Assembly: GCA_910578235.1 (NCBI GenBank)
Contig: CAJTPP010000036.1
Span: forward strand, 1-24,918
Length of the DNA: 24,918 bases
Reading direction: 5' to 3'
DNA from: an uncultured Clostridia bacterium
GTDB lineage: Bacteria > Bacillota > Clostridia > UBA1381
Under the pieces are notes generated by a model. That model saw only the letters and a program-made list of their open reading frames with translations, was not told the DNA's origin and ran no database searches. Made by a program: the position numbers and the translations under genes. The first letter of the stretch is position 1. Each line of letters starts with the position of its first letter. Positions 8,640 to 17,361 of the stretch are shown here, one piece after another.

Positions 8640-9199
8640 AAAAGATTACTACATATATTATCACAGCTATTTTAATGTTGTCGAGCGTAACAGCAAATGC
8701 GGCGAGTATTCCGAGAGAAACAACACCGCTTAATGCGACAGAGGAACAAATACAAATCGTTGAAAATCTAATCGGCGATATTCTTGACGAGGTACAAGCG
8801 GACAGGCTTGGCTATGCGTTAGCCGCAGGATATGCAAACACAAGAATACGAAAGGCGGTTATAGCAAATCAGACAAACGGCAACGGCTACGGAATACTAT
8901 CACCTATCGCACAGAACGCAATCCGATATTATCGTGATATATTATTAAGACCTGATTATTACAGGCAAACCGAAGAAAAATTAAAATCGGTACTTGCAGA
9001 CTTGATTGTTGAGGTACAGAACGGCAAGGATTACAACACCGCCTATGACGAAGCGAGGATAAAAATATATAAAGCAGCTAACGCATCATTCAATCCTGAT
9101 ACTGATATGGTGGGTGATTTCTGTTATTGGAATGTTCCGCCTGTTGACAGTGCGGAATTTACAGTAGCAAGAAAATTGTTATTACAGGCTCAAAAATAA
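8636..9199 (+). CDS. Exported protein of unknown function
   Basis: Starts at ATG 8636 with GGGAGGCGAG upstream. A longer TTG-started version would place that site inside the gene. The 187-residue product begins with a clear signal peptide (KKITTYIITAILMLSSVTANA, cleavage likely after ANA). The mature part is mostly helical and charged: TEEQIQIVENLIGDILDEVQADRLGYALAAGYANTRI can be read in sequence, and YNTAYDEARIKIYKAAN lies towards the end. A single Cys lies in FCYWNVPP. No family is recognised. It overlaps tnpV by four bases and is followed by a terminator, so the two form a short transcription unit, probably cargo of the same element. Confidence 0.8.
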   Translation: MKKITTYIITAILMLSSVTANAASIPRETTPLNATEEQIQIVENLIGDILDEVQADRLGYALAAGYANTRIRKAVIANQTNGNGYGILSPIAQNAIRYYRDILLRPDYYRQTEEKLKSVLADLIVEVQNGKDYNTAYDEARIKIYKAANASFNPDTDMVGDFCYWNVPPVDSAEFTVARKLLLQAQK

Positions 9200-9233
9200 A
9201 AAACGCTCAATTATTGCAACGTAATTTTATCTG

Positions 9234-9264
9234 GGACATAATCATTAACGGTTATGTCCTTTTT
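9234..9264 (+). terminator. Rho-independent terminator after the exported protein gene
   Basis: An 8-bp stem GGACATAA/TTATGTCC with a 10-nt loop is followed by TTTTT. It separates the tnpV unit from the phosphate operon. Confidence 0.85.
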
Positions 9265-9278
9265 GATTTATAAAAAGA

Positions 9279-9334
9279 TTAACATACAATTAACATAACC
9301 TTGCTTTCAGAATTAACATACTTCGCTATATAAT
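9279..9334 (+). promoter_or_regulatory. PhoP box and promoter of the pst operon
   Basis: TTAACA occurs at 9279, 9290 and 9313, with a weaker TTGCTT at 9301. The steps are 11, 11 and 12 bp, which is the direct-repeat geometry of the Bacillus-type PhoP box (TT-A/C/T-A-C/T-A every 11 bp). A TATAAT lies at 9329-9334 with no good -35 at the right distance, as expected for an activator-dependent promoter in which PhoP replaces -35 recognition. It is 43 bp before the pstS start and very likely gives phosphate-starvation induction of the whole operon. Confidence 0.85.
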
Positions 9335-9376
9335 TACATTGTGCAAAAGCATAAAAAATTTTAAGGAGTGATTTTA

Positions 9377-10210
9377 ATGAAGAAAATCATAGGAATGTTA
9401 GTAATCGGCAGTTTGCTTGCAGCTGCATTGACAGGTTGCGGCAATACGATAGCAACCACATCGCAGACAGCGGTATCACCGCAGACCGTTTCAACAGACG
9501 GTTCAACCTCAATGGAAAAGGTAATCGGATATTTAAGCGAGGCATATATGGCAGAAAACACTGATACAAAGATTACATATAACCCGACAGGTTCGGGCGC
9601 AGGAATACAGGCTGTTTCAGAAGGACGCTGCGACATAGGACTTTCAAGCCGTGATTTGAAACCGGAGGAAGCGCAAAACCTTAATGGAACAATAGTTGCG
9701 ATTGACGGAATTGCAATGATTATAAACCCCGAAAATCTCGTATCAGATTTAACGATTGAGCAAATCGGCGCAATTTACAAGGGCGAAATTGCGAATTGGA
9801 GCGAAGTCGGCGGTAATGACGCGCCTATCGTTTTAATCGGCAGAGAAGCTGCGTCGGGAACACGCGACGGCTTTGAGTCGATAACGGACACTAAGGATAA
9901 GTGTCAATATACGCAGGAGCTTACTTCCACAGGTGATGTTGTTCAGACCGTTTCATCAAATCCGAACGCAATAGGATATGCTTCTCTTGCGTCAGTAAAA
10001 GAAACTGTTAAGCTGTTATCAGTTGAGGGTGTAACGCCAACCAATGAAACAATACAGAACGGAACATATAAAATTCAGCGAGATTTCATTCTTGTAACGC
10101 CGAAAAACAAGCAATTATCACAAGCGGCACAAGCATTTATGGACTATGCAACAAGCGAAGCTGCTGACGTTATGATTACTAAGGCAGGAGCCGTTCCCGT
10201 AAAGAGATAG
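9377..10210 (+). CDS. pstS: Phosphate ABC transporter substrate-binding lipoprotein PstS
   Basis: A 277-residue lipoprotein that binds phosphate outside the membrane and delivers it to PstCA. ATG 9377 is chosen because AAGGAG ends 8 bp before it; a GTG at 9368 would overlap that site. The signal peptide ends in lipobox LTGC with Cys21 as the lipidation site. Family landmarks follow: the phosphate-contact loop DGSTSMEK, NPTGSGAGIQAV, DIGLSSRDL, a GEIANWSEVGG segment and REAASGTRDGFE. All are in the usual order and the length is normal. First gene of a tight operon; the pstC ribosome binding site overlaps its stop codon. Confidence 0.97.
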   Translation: MKKIIGMLVIGSLLAAALTGCGNTIATTSQTAVSPQTVSTDGSTSMEKVIGYLSEAYMAENTDTKITYNPTGSGAGIQAVSEGRCDIGLSSRDLKPEEAQNLNGTIVAIDGIAMIINPENLVSDLTIEQIGAIYKGEIANWSEVGGNDAPIVLIGREAASGTRDGFESITDTKDKCQYTQELTSTGDVVQTVSSNPNAIGYASLASVKETVKLLSVEGVTPTNETIQNGTYKIQRDFILVTPKNKQLSQAAQAFMDYATSEAADVMITKAGAVPVKR

Positions 10211-10221
10211 GAGCAGCGTCG

Positions 10222-11103
10222 ATGAGTAAGTTAAAAAAGACAGCGGATATTTTTGAAAAGTCAATGAACGCCGTATTTACCTTTTGCGGATTTTTAGCTG
10301 TTGCGTTTGTGCTGATTATAACGGGTTTTCTTGTTGTCAGCGGTATTCCGGCTATAAAAGAAATAGGCATAATTGACTTTCTTTTCGGAACAAAATGGGC
10401 GTCAACCGCCGCAATCCCATCTTACGGTATCTTGCCATTCATTTTGTCCTCCGTTTACGGAACAGCAGGCGCGATTATAATAGGTGTGCCGATAGGACTT
10501 ATGTGCGCGATATTTCTTGCTAAAATGTCAAACGACAAAACTTCGGGACTTGTACGCTCGGCAGTTGATTTGCTTTCGGGCATACCGTCTGTGGTTTATG
10601 GATTATTAGGAATGATAATTATTGTTCCTATTGTGCGTGAGATATTTCATCTGCCTGACGGCGCAAATCTGTTCTCGGCAATACTCGTGCTTGCAATAAT
10701 GATTTTACCGTCTGTAATTTCCGTATCGGAAACAGCGATACGCGCTGTACCGAAAGAATATGAGGAGGCTTCTCTCGCGCTCGGTGCAACAAAAACTGAA
10801 ACGGTTTTTAAGGTTATTGTTCCTGCTGCAAAAAGCGGAATACTTACCTCCGTAGTTCTGGGAATAGGCAGAGCAATAGGCGAAGCTATGGCGGTTATGA
10901 TGGTTGCGGGAAATGTTGCAAATATGCCGAACTTATTTACAAGCGTTCGTTTTCTTACAACAGCGGTTGCAAGTGAAATGTCCTATTCTTCCGGACTTCA
11001 AAGGCAAGCGTTATTCTCAATAGCGTTAGTATTGTTCATATTCATTATGATAATCAATCTTGTTTTGAATTTCATAGTAAAGCGAGGTGCAAAAGATGAA
11101 TAA
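10222..11103 (+). CDS. pstC: Phosphate ABC transporter permease PstC
   Basis: A 293-residue inner-membrane permease, partner of PstA, forming the phosphate channel. AGGAG overlapping the pstS stop sits 8 bp before ATG. A long first membrane helix (FTFCGFLAVAFVLIITGFLV) is followed by the PstC-type loop FLFGTKWASTA. The ABC-permease EAA loop reads EYEEASLALGATKTETVFKV, which contacts PstB. It then reads GIGRAIGEAMAVMMVAGN, a segment conserved in the family. About six membrane segments and normal length. It overlaps pstA by 8 bp. Confidence 0.96.
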   Translation: MSKLKKTADIFEKSMNAVFTFCGFLAVAFVLIITGFLVVSGIPAIKEIGIIDFLFGTKWASTAAIPSYGILPFILSSVYGTAGAIIIGVPIGLMCAIFLAKMSNDKTSGLVRSAVDLLSGIPSVVYGLLGMIIIVPIVREIFHLPDGANLFSAILVLAIMILPSVISVSETAIRAVPKEYEEASLALGATKTETVFKVIVPAAKSGILTSVVLGIGRAIGEAMAVMMVAGNVANMPNLFTSVRFLTTAVASEMSYSSGLQRQALFSIALVLFIFIMIINLVLNFIVKRGAKDE

Positions 11104-11962
11104 TGGAATATCAGCAAATCGTAAAATTAAAATTACGATATTAAACATACTGATGTATCTCTCGGCAGGGCTTATATGTCTTATGCTTTTGGGAATTATC
11201 GGATATATTCTTGTACGAGGTATTCCCAATATATCATTTGGACTGCTTTCGTCAAAGCCAAGTTTAATAAACGATACAATCGGAATACTGCCGAACATCT
11301 TAAACACGCTCTACATAATACTGATAACGCTTATCATCGTACTTCCGATAGGCGTGGGCGCGGCGGTATATCTGAACGAATACGCGAAAAACAAAAAAAT
11401 TGTAAAAGCTATTGAGCTTGCAACGGAAACGCTGTCGGGCATACCGTCCATTATATACGGACTTGTCGGAATGTTAATCTTTGTTCAGTTCTTCTCGCTC
11501 GGAACAAGCCTTATTGCAGGTGCGCTGACACTTGTAATTATGACGCTGCCGACAATTATCAGAACAACACAGGAGAGTCTTAAAACTGTCCCAAACGGCT
11601 ACCGTGAAGGCTCGCTTGCTCTCGGCGCGGGAAAATGGTATATGATACGCACGGCTGTGCTTCCCTCTGCGATTGACGGAATTGTTACAGGCTGTATCCT
11701 ATCAATCGGCAGAATTGTTGGCGAGAGCGCGGCGCTCTTGTTTACGGCAGGAATGGCAAATGAAATTCTCGGTATATATGAGAGTGTAATGCCGCAAAAG
11801 GCAGGCTCAACGCTTACGGTTGCGCTGTATATGTACGCAAAGGAACGCGGCGAATTTGACATAGCTTTTTCGATTGCCGCAATACTTTTGATACTGACAT
11901 TTATTATAAATCTGTCGGCAAAATTTACGGCAACGGCACTGAAAAAGAGAAAGGAAAAGTAA
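11096..11962 (+). CDS. pstA: Phosphate ABC transporter permease PstA
   Basis: A 288-residue membrane protein that pairs with PstC. ATG 11096 is preferred over GTG 11087, which forms part of the ribosome binding site (GCGAGGTG). Landmarks are an N-terminal helix, LPNILNTLYIILITLIIVLP, the ETLSGIPSIIYGLVGML loop, the EAA loop YREGSLALGAGKWYM, and SIGRIVGESAALLFTAG near the end. The gene starts inside the last codons of pstC and ends one base before pstB, so expression is translationally coupled. Confidence 0.96.
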   Translation: MNNGISANRKIKITILNILMYLSAGLICLMLLGIIGYILVRGIPNISFGLLSSKPSLINDTIGILPNILNTLYIILITLIIVLPIGVGAAVYLNEYAKNKKIVKAIELATETLSGIPSIIYGLVGMLIFVQFFSLGTSLIAGALTLVIMTLPTIIRTTQESLKTVPNGYREGSLALGAGKWYMIRTAVLPSAIDGIVTGCILSIGRIVGESAALLFTAGMANEILGIYESVMPQKAGSTLTVALYMYAKERGEFDIAFSIAAILLILTFIINLSAKFTATALKKRKEK

Positions 11963-11963
11963 G

Positions 11964-12716
11964 ATGGCTGATATTATGAAAGCAAAGGACTTGAATTTGT
12001 GGTACGGCACAAATCAAGCGTTAAAAAACATAAATATAGATATTCACGAAAAGCAGATTACCGCTCTTATCGGTCCGTCCGGCTGCGGAAAATCAACATT
12101 TCTGAAAACGCTTAACCGAATGAATGATTTGGTCGAGGGCTGCCGCATTGAGGGCGATATTACGCTCAACGGTGTTGATATTTACAAGGATATGAATGTT
12201 AATATTTTAAGAAAGCGTGTTGGTATGGTGTTTCAGAAGCCTAATCCGTTCCCTATGAGCATCTATGACAATATCGCATACGGTCCGAGAATACACGGAA
12301 TTAAATCAAGAGTAAAACTTGATGAAATCGTAGAGCATTCACTCCGTCAGGCGGCGATATGGGACGAGTGCAAGGACAGACTTAAAAAAAGCGCGCTCGG
12401 TATGAGCGGCGGACAACAGCAGAGATTATGTATTGCGCGCGCATTGGCGGTTGAACCGGAAATACTTTTAATGGACGAGCCGACCTCTGCGCTTGACCCT
12501 ATATCAACTTCAAAAATTGAGGACTTGGCGATAGAACTATGCGAAAACTATACGATTATTATGGTAACGCACAATATGCAGCAGGCGGCAAGAATTGCGG
12601 ATAAAACAGCGTTTTTCCTGCTTGGCGAGATTATTGAGTTTGACAAAACGGATAAAATGTTCTCCACACCAAAGGACAAGAGAACAGAAGATTATATAAC
12701 AGGGAGGTTTGGATAA
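11964..12716 (+). CDS. pstB: Phosphate ABC transporter ATPase PstB
   Basis: A 250-residue cytoplasmic ATPase that powers PstCA. Walker A GPSGCGKST is at residues 37-45. The Q-loop region is FQKPNPFPMSIYDN. The ABC signature MSGGQQQR starts at 147 and Walker B LLMDEP ends in Asp171-Glu172. The D-loop SALDP and switch His in VTHNM are present. Every catalytic element is intact and length is typical. It starts 1 bp after the pstA stop, and its own stop overlaps the phoU start by one base. Confidence 0.98.
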   Translation: MADIMKAKDLNLWYGTNQALKNINIDIHEKQITALIGPSGCGKSTFLKTLNRMNDLVEGCRIEGDITLNGVDIYKDMNVNILRKRVGMVFQKPNPFPMSIYDNIAYGPRIHGIKSRVKLDEIVEHSLRQAAIWDECKDRLKKSALGMSGGQQQRLCIARALAVEPEILLMDEPTSALDPISTSKIEDLAIELCENYTIIMVTHNMQQAARIADKTAFFLLGEIIEFDKTDKMFSTPKDKRTEDYITGRFG

Positions 12717-13363
12717 TGCGAAACAGATTTGACGAACAGCTTATACATCTTAATAACGAGCTTATAACAATGGGCGCGTTATGCGAGGAAGCAATAAGCG
12801 GCTGTGTGAAATATCTTATAGACAAGGATATTGCTATGCGCGATAATACGCTTGAAGCCGACAAGCAAATAGACCAAAAGGAACGCGATATAGAAAGGCT
12901 TTGTATGAAGCTCTTAATGCAGCAGCAGCCTGTGGCGACAGATTTGCGCGTCATATCCTCCGCGCTTAAAATGATTTCGGATATGGAACGTATCGGCGAC
13001 CAAGCGTCTGATATTGCGGAAATTGTAAAGCATATTCAAAAGAGCAATCTTGAAAGCAACACGCACATATCCGATATGGCAAGAGCGACTATAAGAATGG
13101 TTACTGACAGCGTAGAGTCTTTTGTGAAAAAGGATATTGCGCTTGCCCAAACTGTTATAAAGAATGATGACGAAGTGGATTCATTATTTAACAAGGTAAA
13201 AAATGAGCTTATACAGGCAATTCAGCAGTCAGAGGACGATGCCGAAGCGTTAATTGACTTATTGATGATAGCGAAATATTTTGAGCGCATCGGCGACCAC
13301 GCAGAAAATATTGCGGAATGGGTTATATACTCAATTACGGGAAGACACGCAAATTTTAGTTAA
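12716..13363 (+). CDS. phoU: Phosphate signalling regulator PhoU
   Basis: A 215-residue all-helical cytoplasmic protein of two PhoU repeats. The acidic metal-binding motif appears in each half (EADKQIDQKERDIE near 44-57 and NDDEVDSLFNKV near 145-156). The helices RVISSALKMISDMERIGDQA and AKYFERIGDHAENIAEWV are diagnostic. PhoU links Pst transport state to the PhoR kinase and represses the Pho response when phosphate is plentiful. It has GGGAGG before an ATG that overlaps the pstB stop. Confidence 0.97.
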   Translation: MRNRFDEQLIHLNNELITMGALCEEAISGCVKYLIDKDIAMRDNTLEADKQIDQKERDIERLCMKLLMQQQPVATDLRVISSALKMISDMERIGDQASDIAEIVKHIQKSNLESNTHISDMARATIRMVTDSVESFVKKDIALAQTVIKNDDEVDSLFNKVKNELIQAIQQSEDDAEALIDLLMIAKYFERIGDHAENIAEWVIYSITGRHANFS

Positions 13364-13388
13364 AATAATTATTATAAGGAGAAATATT

Positions 13389-14927
13389 ATGCAGAAAAAA
13401 CTATTTTCAATACTGTTAGGAGCAGTATTATCAATTTCATGTACTAATATCTCTGCTATTGCAGAGGAAGCAGCAAAAACGCAGTCTAAAATTTTTATAA
13501 ACGGTGAACAGGCTGATATAAACGGATATAATGTCAAGGACAATAATTACTTCAAACTCAGAGATTTGGGGAAATTATTAAATTTTGGAGTGGAATGGGA
13601 CGAAATGACAAATTCAATATATATAGACACTTCAAAAGGATATACGGAAAATGATACATCAGAATGGACAGCGAAACAGTACAGCGTTACGGTGCCTCAG
13701 AAATATAAAGTACCGTTCTCATATTCAAAGACAGGTTATTTTGAAACCGGTCTTACACCGGGCTACGGCTCTGCTGTTACATTTAAGGGTTATAACGCTA
13801 ACGGAGAAATGGAGTTTTATGCTATAAGCGACAGAGGACCAAACGCAGATGCTCCGCGATATAAAAGCGGTGAAAATATATCAGACGCAAAGATTTTTTC
13901 CTGCCCCGATTTCACTCCGAGCATAGCGGTAATTACGTTAAAAGGTAATGAAGCTGTTGTAACATCTACAATAGAGCTAAAAGATATGAAAGGAAAAAAT
14001 ATCACAGGACTTCCGCTTAAACCGGGGCTTGTAGGAGCAACTAATGAAGTAGCTCTTGATATGAGCCTTAATAATATCGGATATGATAATAACGGACTTG
14101 ATACAGAGGGAATTGCAGTTGATAAAAACGGTGATTTTTGGGTATGCGATGAATACGGTCCTTTTATCGCTAAGTTTGCGCCGGACGGCACACAGCTTGC
14201 CAAATATGCGCCTGCAAGCGGACTTGATGAAGTTCTCAAATATAGAATACCAAACAGAGGTTTTGAGGGTATTACTATTACACCGTCAGGAAAAATACTT
14301 GCCTCTATGCAAAGTGTATTAGATATAAACAGCGAAACAGCTAAAACAGCTTGCTTTACTCGTATCATAGAACTTGACCCTGAAACAGGTAAAACAAAAA
14401 CATACGCATATCCGGTAGATGTTTCTGCGTATAACTCGCCTAAAGATTGTAAAATAGGTGATATTTATGCGATAGATGATACTACCGTTCTTGTAATAGA
14501 GCAAGGAGCGCTTGCTGATAAAACGATGAGCAATATAATCTATAAGGTTGATTTGACAAGCGCAACAGATATAACCGATATAAAATATGGTGATAAATAC
14601 CTTGAATATGCAAAATCCGCAAAGGAGCTTGATATAAATTTCGCCAAAAAAGAAAAGATGATAGATTTAAGAGCTATAGGCTGGACAGCGGAAAAAGCCG
14701 AAGGTTTATGTATGACAGATGAAAATACTATTGCCGTAATAAATGATAATGATTTTGGAATTACCACAAAGGTTACGGACAAGGACAATGATACTGCAAT
14801 AACAAATTATATATATGACAGTAACAGCAAAGCATACACACTTAACGGAAAAAGAGCTGACCCGACTATAACAATAGATAAGAACGCCGAGTCGGCGCAG
14901 CTTTGGTTGTTTAAGAAAAATATGTAA
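13389..14927 (+). CDS. Exported phytase-like esterase with N-terminal stalk domain
   Basis: ATG 13389 lies 7 bp after AAGGAG; a longer upstream frame would overlap phoU without a site. The 512-residue product has a signal peptide (KKLFSILLGAVLSIS, cleavage near AIAEE). Residues ~30-80 (IFINGEQADINGYNVKD, FKLRDLGKLLNFGVEWD, SIYIDT) form a copper-amine-oxidase-like stalk domain. From ~95 a long beta-propeller-like region of the esterase-like-phytase type follows: GYGSAV, YAISDRGPNAD, GLDTEGIAVDKNGDFWVCDEYGP, NRGFEGITITPSGKILAS, ELDPETGKT, and AEGLCMTDENTIAVINDNDFG. The gene lies between phoU and phoP-phoR with only 25 bp after phoU, so it should be induced with pst. A role in releasing phosphate from organic phosphate outside the cell fits; the substrate is not shown. 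Confidence 0.85.
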   Translation: MQKKLFSILLGAVLSISCTNISAIAEEAAKTQSKIFINGEQADINGYNVKDNNYFKLRDLGKLLNFGVEWDEMTNSIYIDTSKGYTENDTSEWTAKQYSVTVPQKYKVPFSYSKTGYFETGLTPGYGSAVTFKGYNANGEMEFYAISDRGPNADAPRYKSGENISDAKIFSCPDFTPSIAVITLKGNEAVVTSTIELKDMKGKNITGLPLKPGLVGATNEVALDMSLNNIGYDNNGLDTEGIAVDKNGDFWVCDEYGPFIAKFAPDGTQLAKYAPASGLDEVLKYRIPNRGFEGITITPSGKILASMQSVLDINSETAKTACFTRIIELDPETGKTKTYAYPVDVSAYNSPKDCKIGDIYAIDDTTVLVIEQGALADKTMSNIIYKVDLTSATDITDIKYGDKYLEYAKSAKELDINFAKKEKMIDLRAIGWTAEKAEGLCMTDENTIAVINDNDFGITTKVTDKDNDTAITNYIYDSNSKAYTLNGKRADPTITIDKNAESAQLWLFKKNM

Positions 14928-14933
14928 TCAATA

Positions 14934-14962
14934 TTGTAAAGCGTCTGAAATTGTTATATAAT
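14934..14962 (+). promoter_or_regulatory. Sigma-A promoter for phoP-phoR
   Basis: TTGTAA (14934-14939), a 17-bp spacer and a perfect TATAAT (14957-14962), 6 bp after the preceding stop. It can supply basal phoP-phoR transcription independent of the pst promoter. No PhoP repeats are visible here. Confidence 0.75.
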
Positions 14963-14973
14963 GATGTATGTAA

Positions 14974-15002
14974 GGGCGGTCTTTATAGCCGCCCCTTGCG
15001 GC
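14974..15002 (+). promoter_or_regulatory. Leader hairpins before phoP, two mutually exclusive folds
   Basis: GGGCGG (14974-14979) pairs with CCGCCC (14989-14994). Alternatively GCCGC (14988-14992) pairs with GCGGC (14998-15002), which ends at the base before the AAGGAGGT ribosome binding site. The two folds share bases and cannot coexist. The first would sit almost at the predicted mRNA 5' end. Function is unproven: it may stabilise the mRNA or tune initiation. Confidence 0.5.
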
Positions 15003-15017
15003 AAGGAGGTGTTTTGT

Positions 15018-15698
15018 GTGATTTATTTGGTTGAAGATGATGACAATATAAGAAAACTTGTAAGCTATGCCTTATGCAAAGAGGGCTTTAACATAAAGGA
15101 ATTTTCATCACCGATTGAATTTTGGAACGAAATAAAAAATAATGTGCCCAAGCTGATTTTGCTTGATATTATGCTTCCTAATGAGGACGGATTATCGGTT
15201 TTGAAACGACTTAGAGAAAAACCAAAGACAAAGGATATTCCCGTTATTATGCTTACTGCAAAGGGCAGCGAGTTTGACAAGGTAACGGGACTTGATATGG
15301 GCGCGGACGATTACATTGCAAAGCCTTTCGGAATGACCGAGCTTATATCGCGTATTCGCGCGGTACTCCGCAGATATGAAAAAACACATACTGATAAAAT
15401 ATATAAAATCGGTGAATTATATGTAAATCCCGCAAAGCATATTATAGAGGTTTCGGGCGAAAGCATAACATTATCTTATAAGGAATATTCCCTGCTTATG
15501 GTCTTGCTTGAAGCAGAGGGTAATGTTGTAGAGCGTGAAACGCTTTTAACAAAGGTATGGGGCGAGTTTTACGCGGAGTCAAGAACGCTTGATGTGCATA
15601 TACGAAATCTCCGAGTAAAGCTCGGCTGCACGGGACATTTAATTCAAACGATTAAAGGAATAGGCTATAAGATTGGCGGTGCTGAAAATGAACAGTAA
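15018..15698 (+). CDS. phoP: OmpR-family response regulator of the phosphate response (PhoP/PhoB-like)
   Basis: The start is taken as GTG 15018, 7 bp after AAGGAGGT; a longer in-frame ATG start at 14961 lies inside the -10 box. The 226-residue product has a receiver domain with acidic pocket EDDD (6-9), phospho-acceptor Asp50 in LLDIMLP, a conserved Thr/Lys switch (MLTAKG, IAKPFG), and a C-terminal winged helix (YKEYSLLMVLLEAEGNVVERE, then SRTLDVHIRNLRVKL). It should bind the TTAACA repeats ahead of pstS. Its end overlaps phoR by 11 bp. Naming rests on family plus location in the pst locus. Confidence 0.93.
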   Translation: MIYLVEDDDNIRKLVSYALCKEGFNIKEFSSPIEFWNEIKNNVPKLILLDIMLPNEDGLSVLKRLREKPKTKDIPVIMLTAKGSEFDKVTGLDMGADDYIAKPFGMTELISRIRAVLRRYEKTHTDKIYKIGELYVNPAKHIIEVSGESITLSYKEYSLLMVLLEAEGNVVERETLLTKVWGEFYAESRTLDVHIRNLRVKLGCTGHLIQTIKGIGYKIGGAENEQ

Positions 15699-17346
15699 AA
15701 TATTTCGTTCCTCTTTTTTCACAACCTTTCTTGTCTTAATCGCCGCTATTGTTTTTATTATGGGCATTTTGTTTGATGTATTTGAAAAGCAAATTCAACG
15801 TGAAGCCGCAACAGAAGCGGAGTATCTTGCCCGCGCTGTTGAAAGCGAGGGGGCAGACTTTTTAAGCGAATTTAACGGAACAGACAGAAGAATAACCTTG
15901 ATAGACGCGGACGGTAATGTTCTTTTTGATAATCAAACGAATGCGGACACCCTTGACAATCACGCCAAGCGTGAGGAAATAAAACAGGCTATGGAAACCG
16001 GCAAGGGTATGAGCATACGCTATTCAAAGACCTTAACGGAAAAGACTTTGTATTATGCGGTAAAACTTTCTGACAGCAGCATTTTAAGAGTTTCCACCAA
16101 TCAATATACTGTTTTTACAATTCTCTTAGGGCTTTTACAGCCGATTATTCTAATTCTTGTCATAGCTTTGATTTTAACCGCTGTTTTATCTTCAAGGGTA
16201 TCAAAGGCGATTATAAAGCCGATAAACGAGCTTGATTTGGAATATCCCGATAAGAATGAAACCTATGAGGAATTAACACCGCTGCTTCGGAAAATATCCG
16301 AGCAGAAGCGGACTATTTCACAGCAGCTTGCAGAAGCAAAGAAAAAGCAAAATGAATTTAACTTAATTACCGAAAATATGAACGAGGGATTTTTGATAAT
16401 TGATAAGGACACTAATATTCTAACTCATAACGGTGCGGCGTTAAAGCTCTTGGGTATTGAAAATCCCGCGTCAGACAGTGCGCTTGCTCTTTGCCGCACT
16501 AAGGAGTTTCGTGAAGTCGTAACAAACTCACTATCGAGCGAAAAGGCTCAAAGCATTATGAAACAAAATGACAGAGCATACAGCTTGATTGCAAGTCCCG
16601 TATTTGAAAACGAAAATGTGATAGGCGCGGTTATTATCATTATTGATATTACAGAGATTGAAAAGCGTGAGGAAATGCGCCGCGAATTTACCGCAAATGT
16701 TTCTCACGAGCTTAAAACTCCGCTTACTTCAATATCGGGTTTTGCGGAGCTTATGAAAAACGGTGGTGTCCCAAATGAAACCGTAACGGATTTTTCAAAA
16801 TCTATTTATGATGAAGCGCAAAGGCTTATTTCTTTGGTAAATGATATTATAAAGATTTCAGAGCTTGATGAAAAAAGTATCTCGCTTGAAAGCGAAAAGG
16901 TTGATTTATATGAACTGTCAAATGAAATTATTGACCGCTTAAAGAGCGAAGCGGCAAAGAAGAATGTTACACTTAACAACTTAGTCGGAATAAACGCGGA
17001 AATAGTCGGTATAAGGAAAATACTTGACGAAATGATTTATAATCTCTGTGATAACGCTATAAAGTACAATAAAGAAAACGGTACGGTTGATATTATTGTA
17101 AGCGGTACGGATAAAAAGATAAGCGTTATTGTCCGAGATACCGGCATAGGTATTCCGCCCGAACACCAATCAAGAGTTTTTGAACGCTTTTACAGAGTGG
17201 ACAAAAGTCATTCAAAAAAGGTCGGCGGCACAGGCTTGGGTCTTGCCATTGTAAAACACGGTGCGATGTATCATAACGCGGATATATCGCTTGAAAGCAC
17301 AGAAGGCAAAGGAACAAGCATTAAGATTACTTTTGATAAAAATTAA
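15688..17346 (+). CDS. phoR: Membrane sensor histidine kinase PhoR-like
   Basis: ATG 15688 is preferred over upstream in-frame TTG/GTG codons that lie deeper in phoP. The 552-residue kinase has membrane helix 1 (FLVLIAAIVFIMGILFDVF), a ~110-residue external sensor part, and helix 2 (LLGLLQPIILILVIALILTAVL). A HAMP-like linker follows, then a PAS domain (LITENMNEGFLIIDKDTNIL), then the H-box FTANVSHELKTPL with phospho-accepting His340. The ATPase has an N-box (LCDNAIKYN), G1 (VRDTGIGIPPEHQ), an F-box (RVFERFYRVD) and G2 (GGTGLGLAIVKH). Complete and active-looking. PhoR-type kinases use PhoU/Pst to sense phosphate. Confidence 0.95.
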   Translation: MNSKIFRSSFFTTFLVLIAAIVFIMGILFDVFEKQIQREAATEAEYLARAVESEGADFLSEFNGTDRRITLIDADGNVLFDNQTNADTLDNHAKREEIKQAMETGKGMSIRYSKTLTEKTLYYAVKLSDSSILRVSTNQYTVFTILLGLLQPIILILVIALILTAVLSSRVSKAIIKPINELDLEYPDKNETYEELTPLLRKISEQKRTISQQLAEAKKKQNEFNLITENMNEGFLIIDKDTNILTHNGAALKLLGIENPASDSALALCRTKEFREVVTNSLSSEKAQSIMKQNDRAYSLIASPVFENENVIGAVIIIIDITEIEKREEMRREFTANVSHELKTPLTSISGFAELMKNGGVPNETVTDFSKSIYDEAQRLISLVNDIIKISELDEKSISLESEKVDLYELSNEIIDRLKSEAAKKNVTLNNLVGINAEIVGIRKILDEMIYNLCDNAIKYNKENGTVDIIVSGTDKKISVIVRDTGIGIPPEHQSRVFERFYRVDKSHSKKVGGTGLGLAIVKHGAMYHNADISLESTEGKGTSIKITFDKN

Positions 17347-17361
17347 CGGAGGTGTGCAGTT

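Noticed and set aside
13817..14368. Long minus-strand frame inside the phytase-like gene
   Set aside because: Antisense to a strong coding frame, with no start site or recognisable product.
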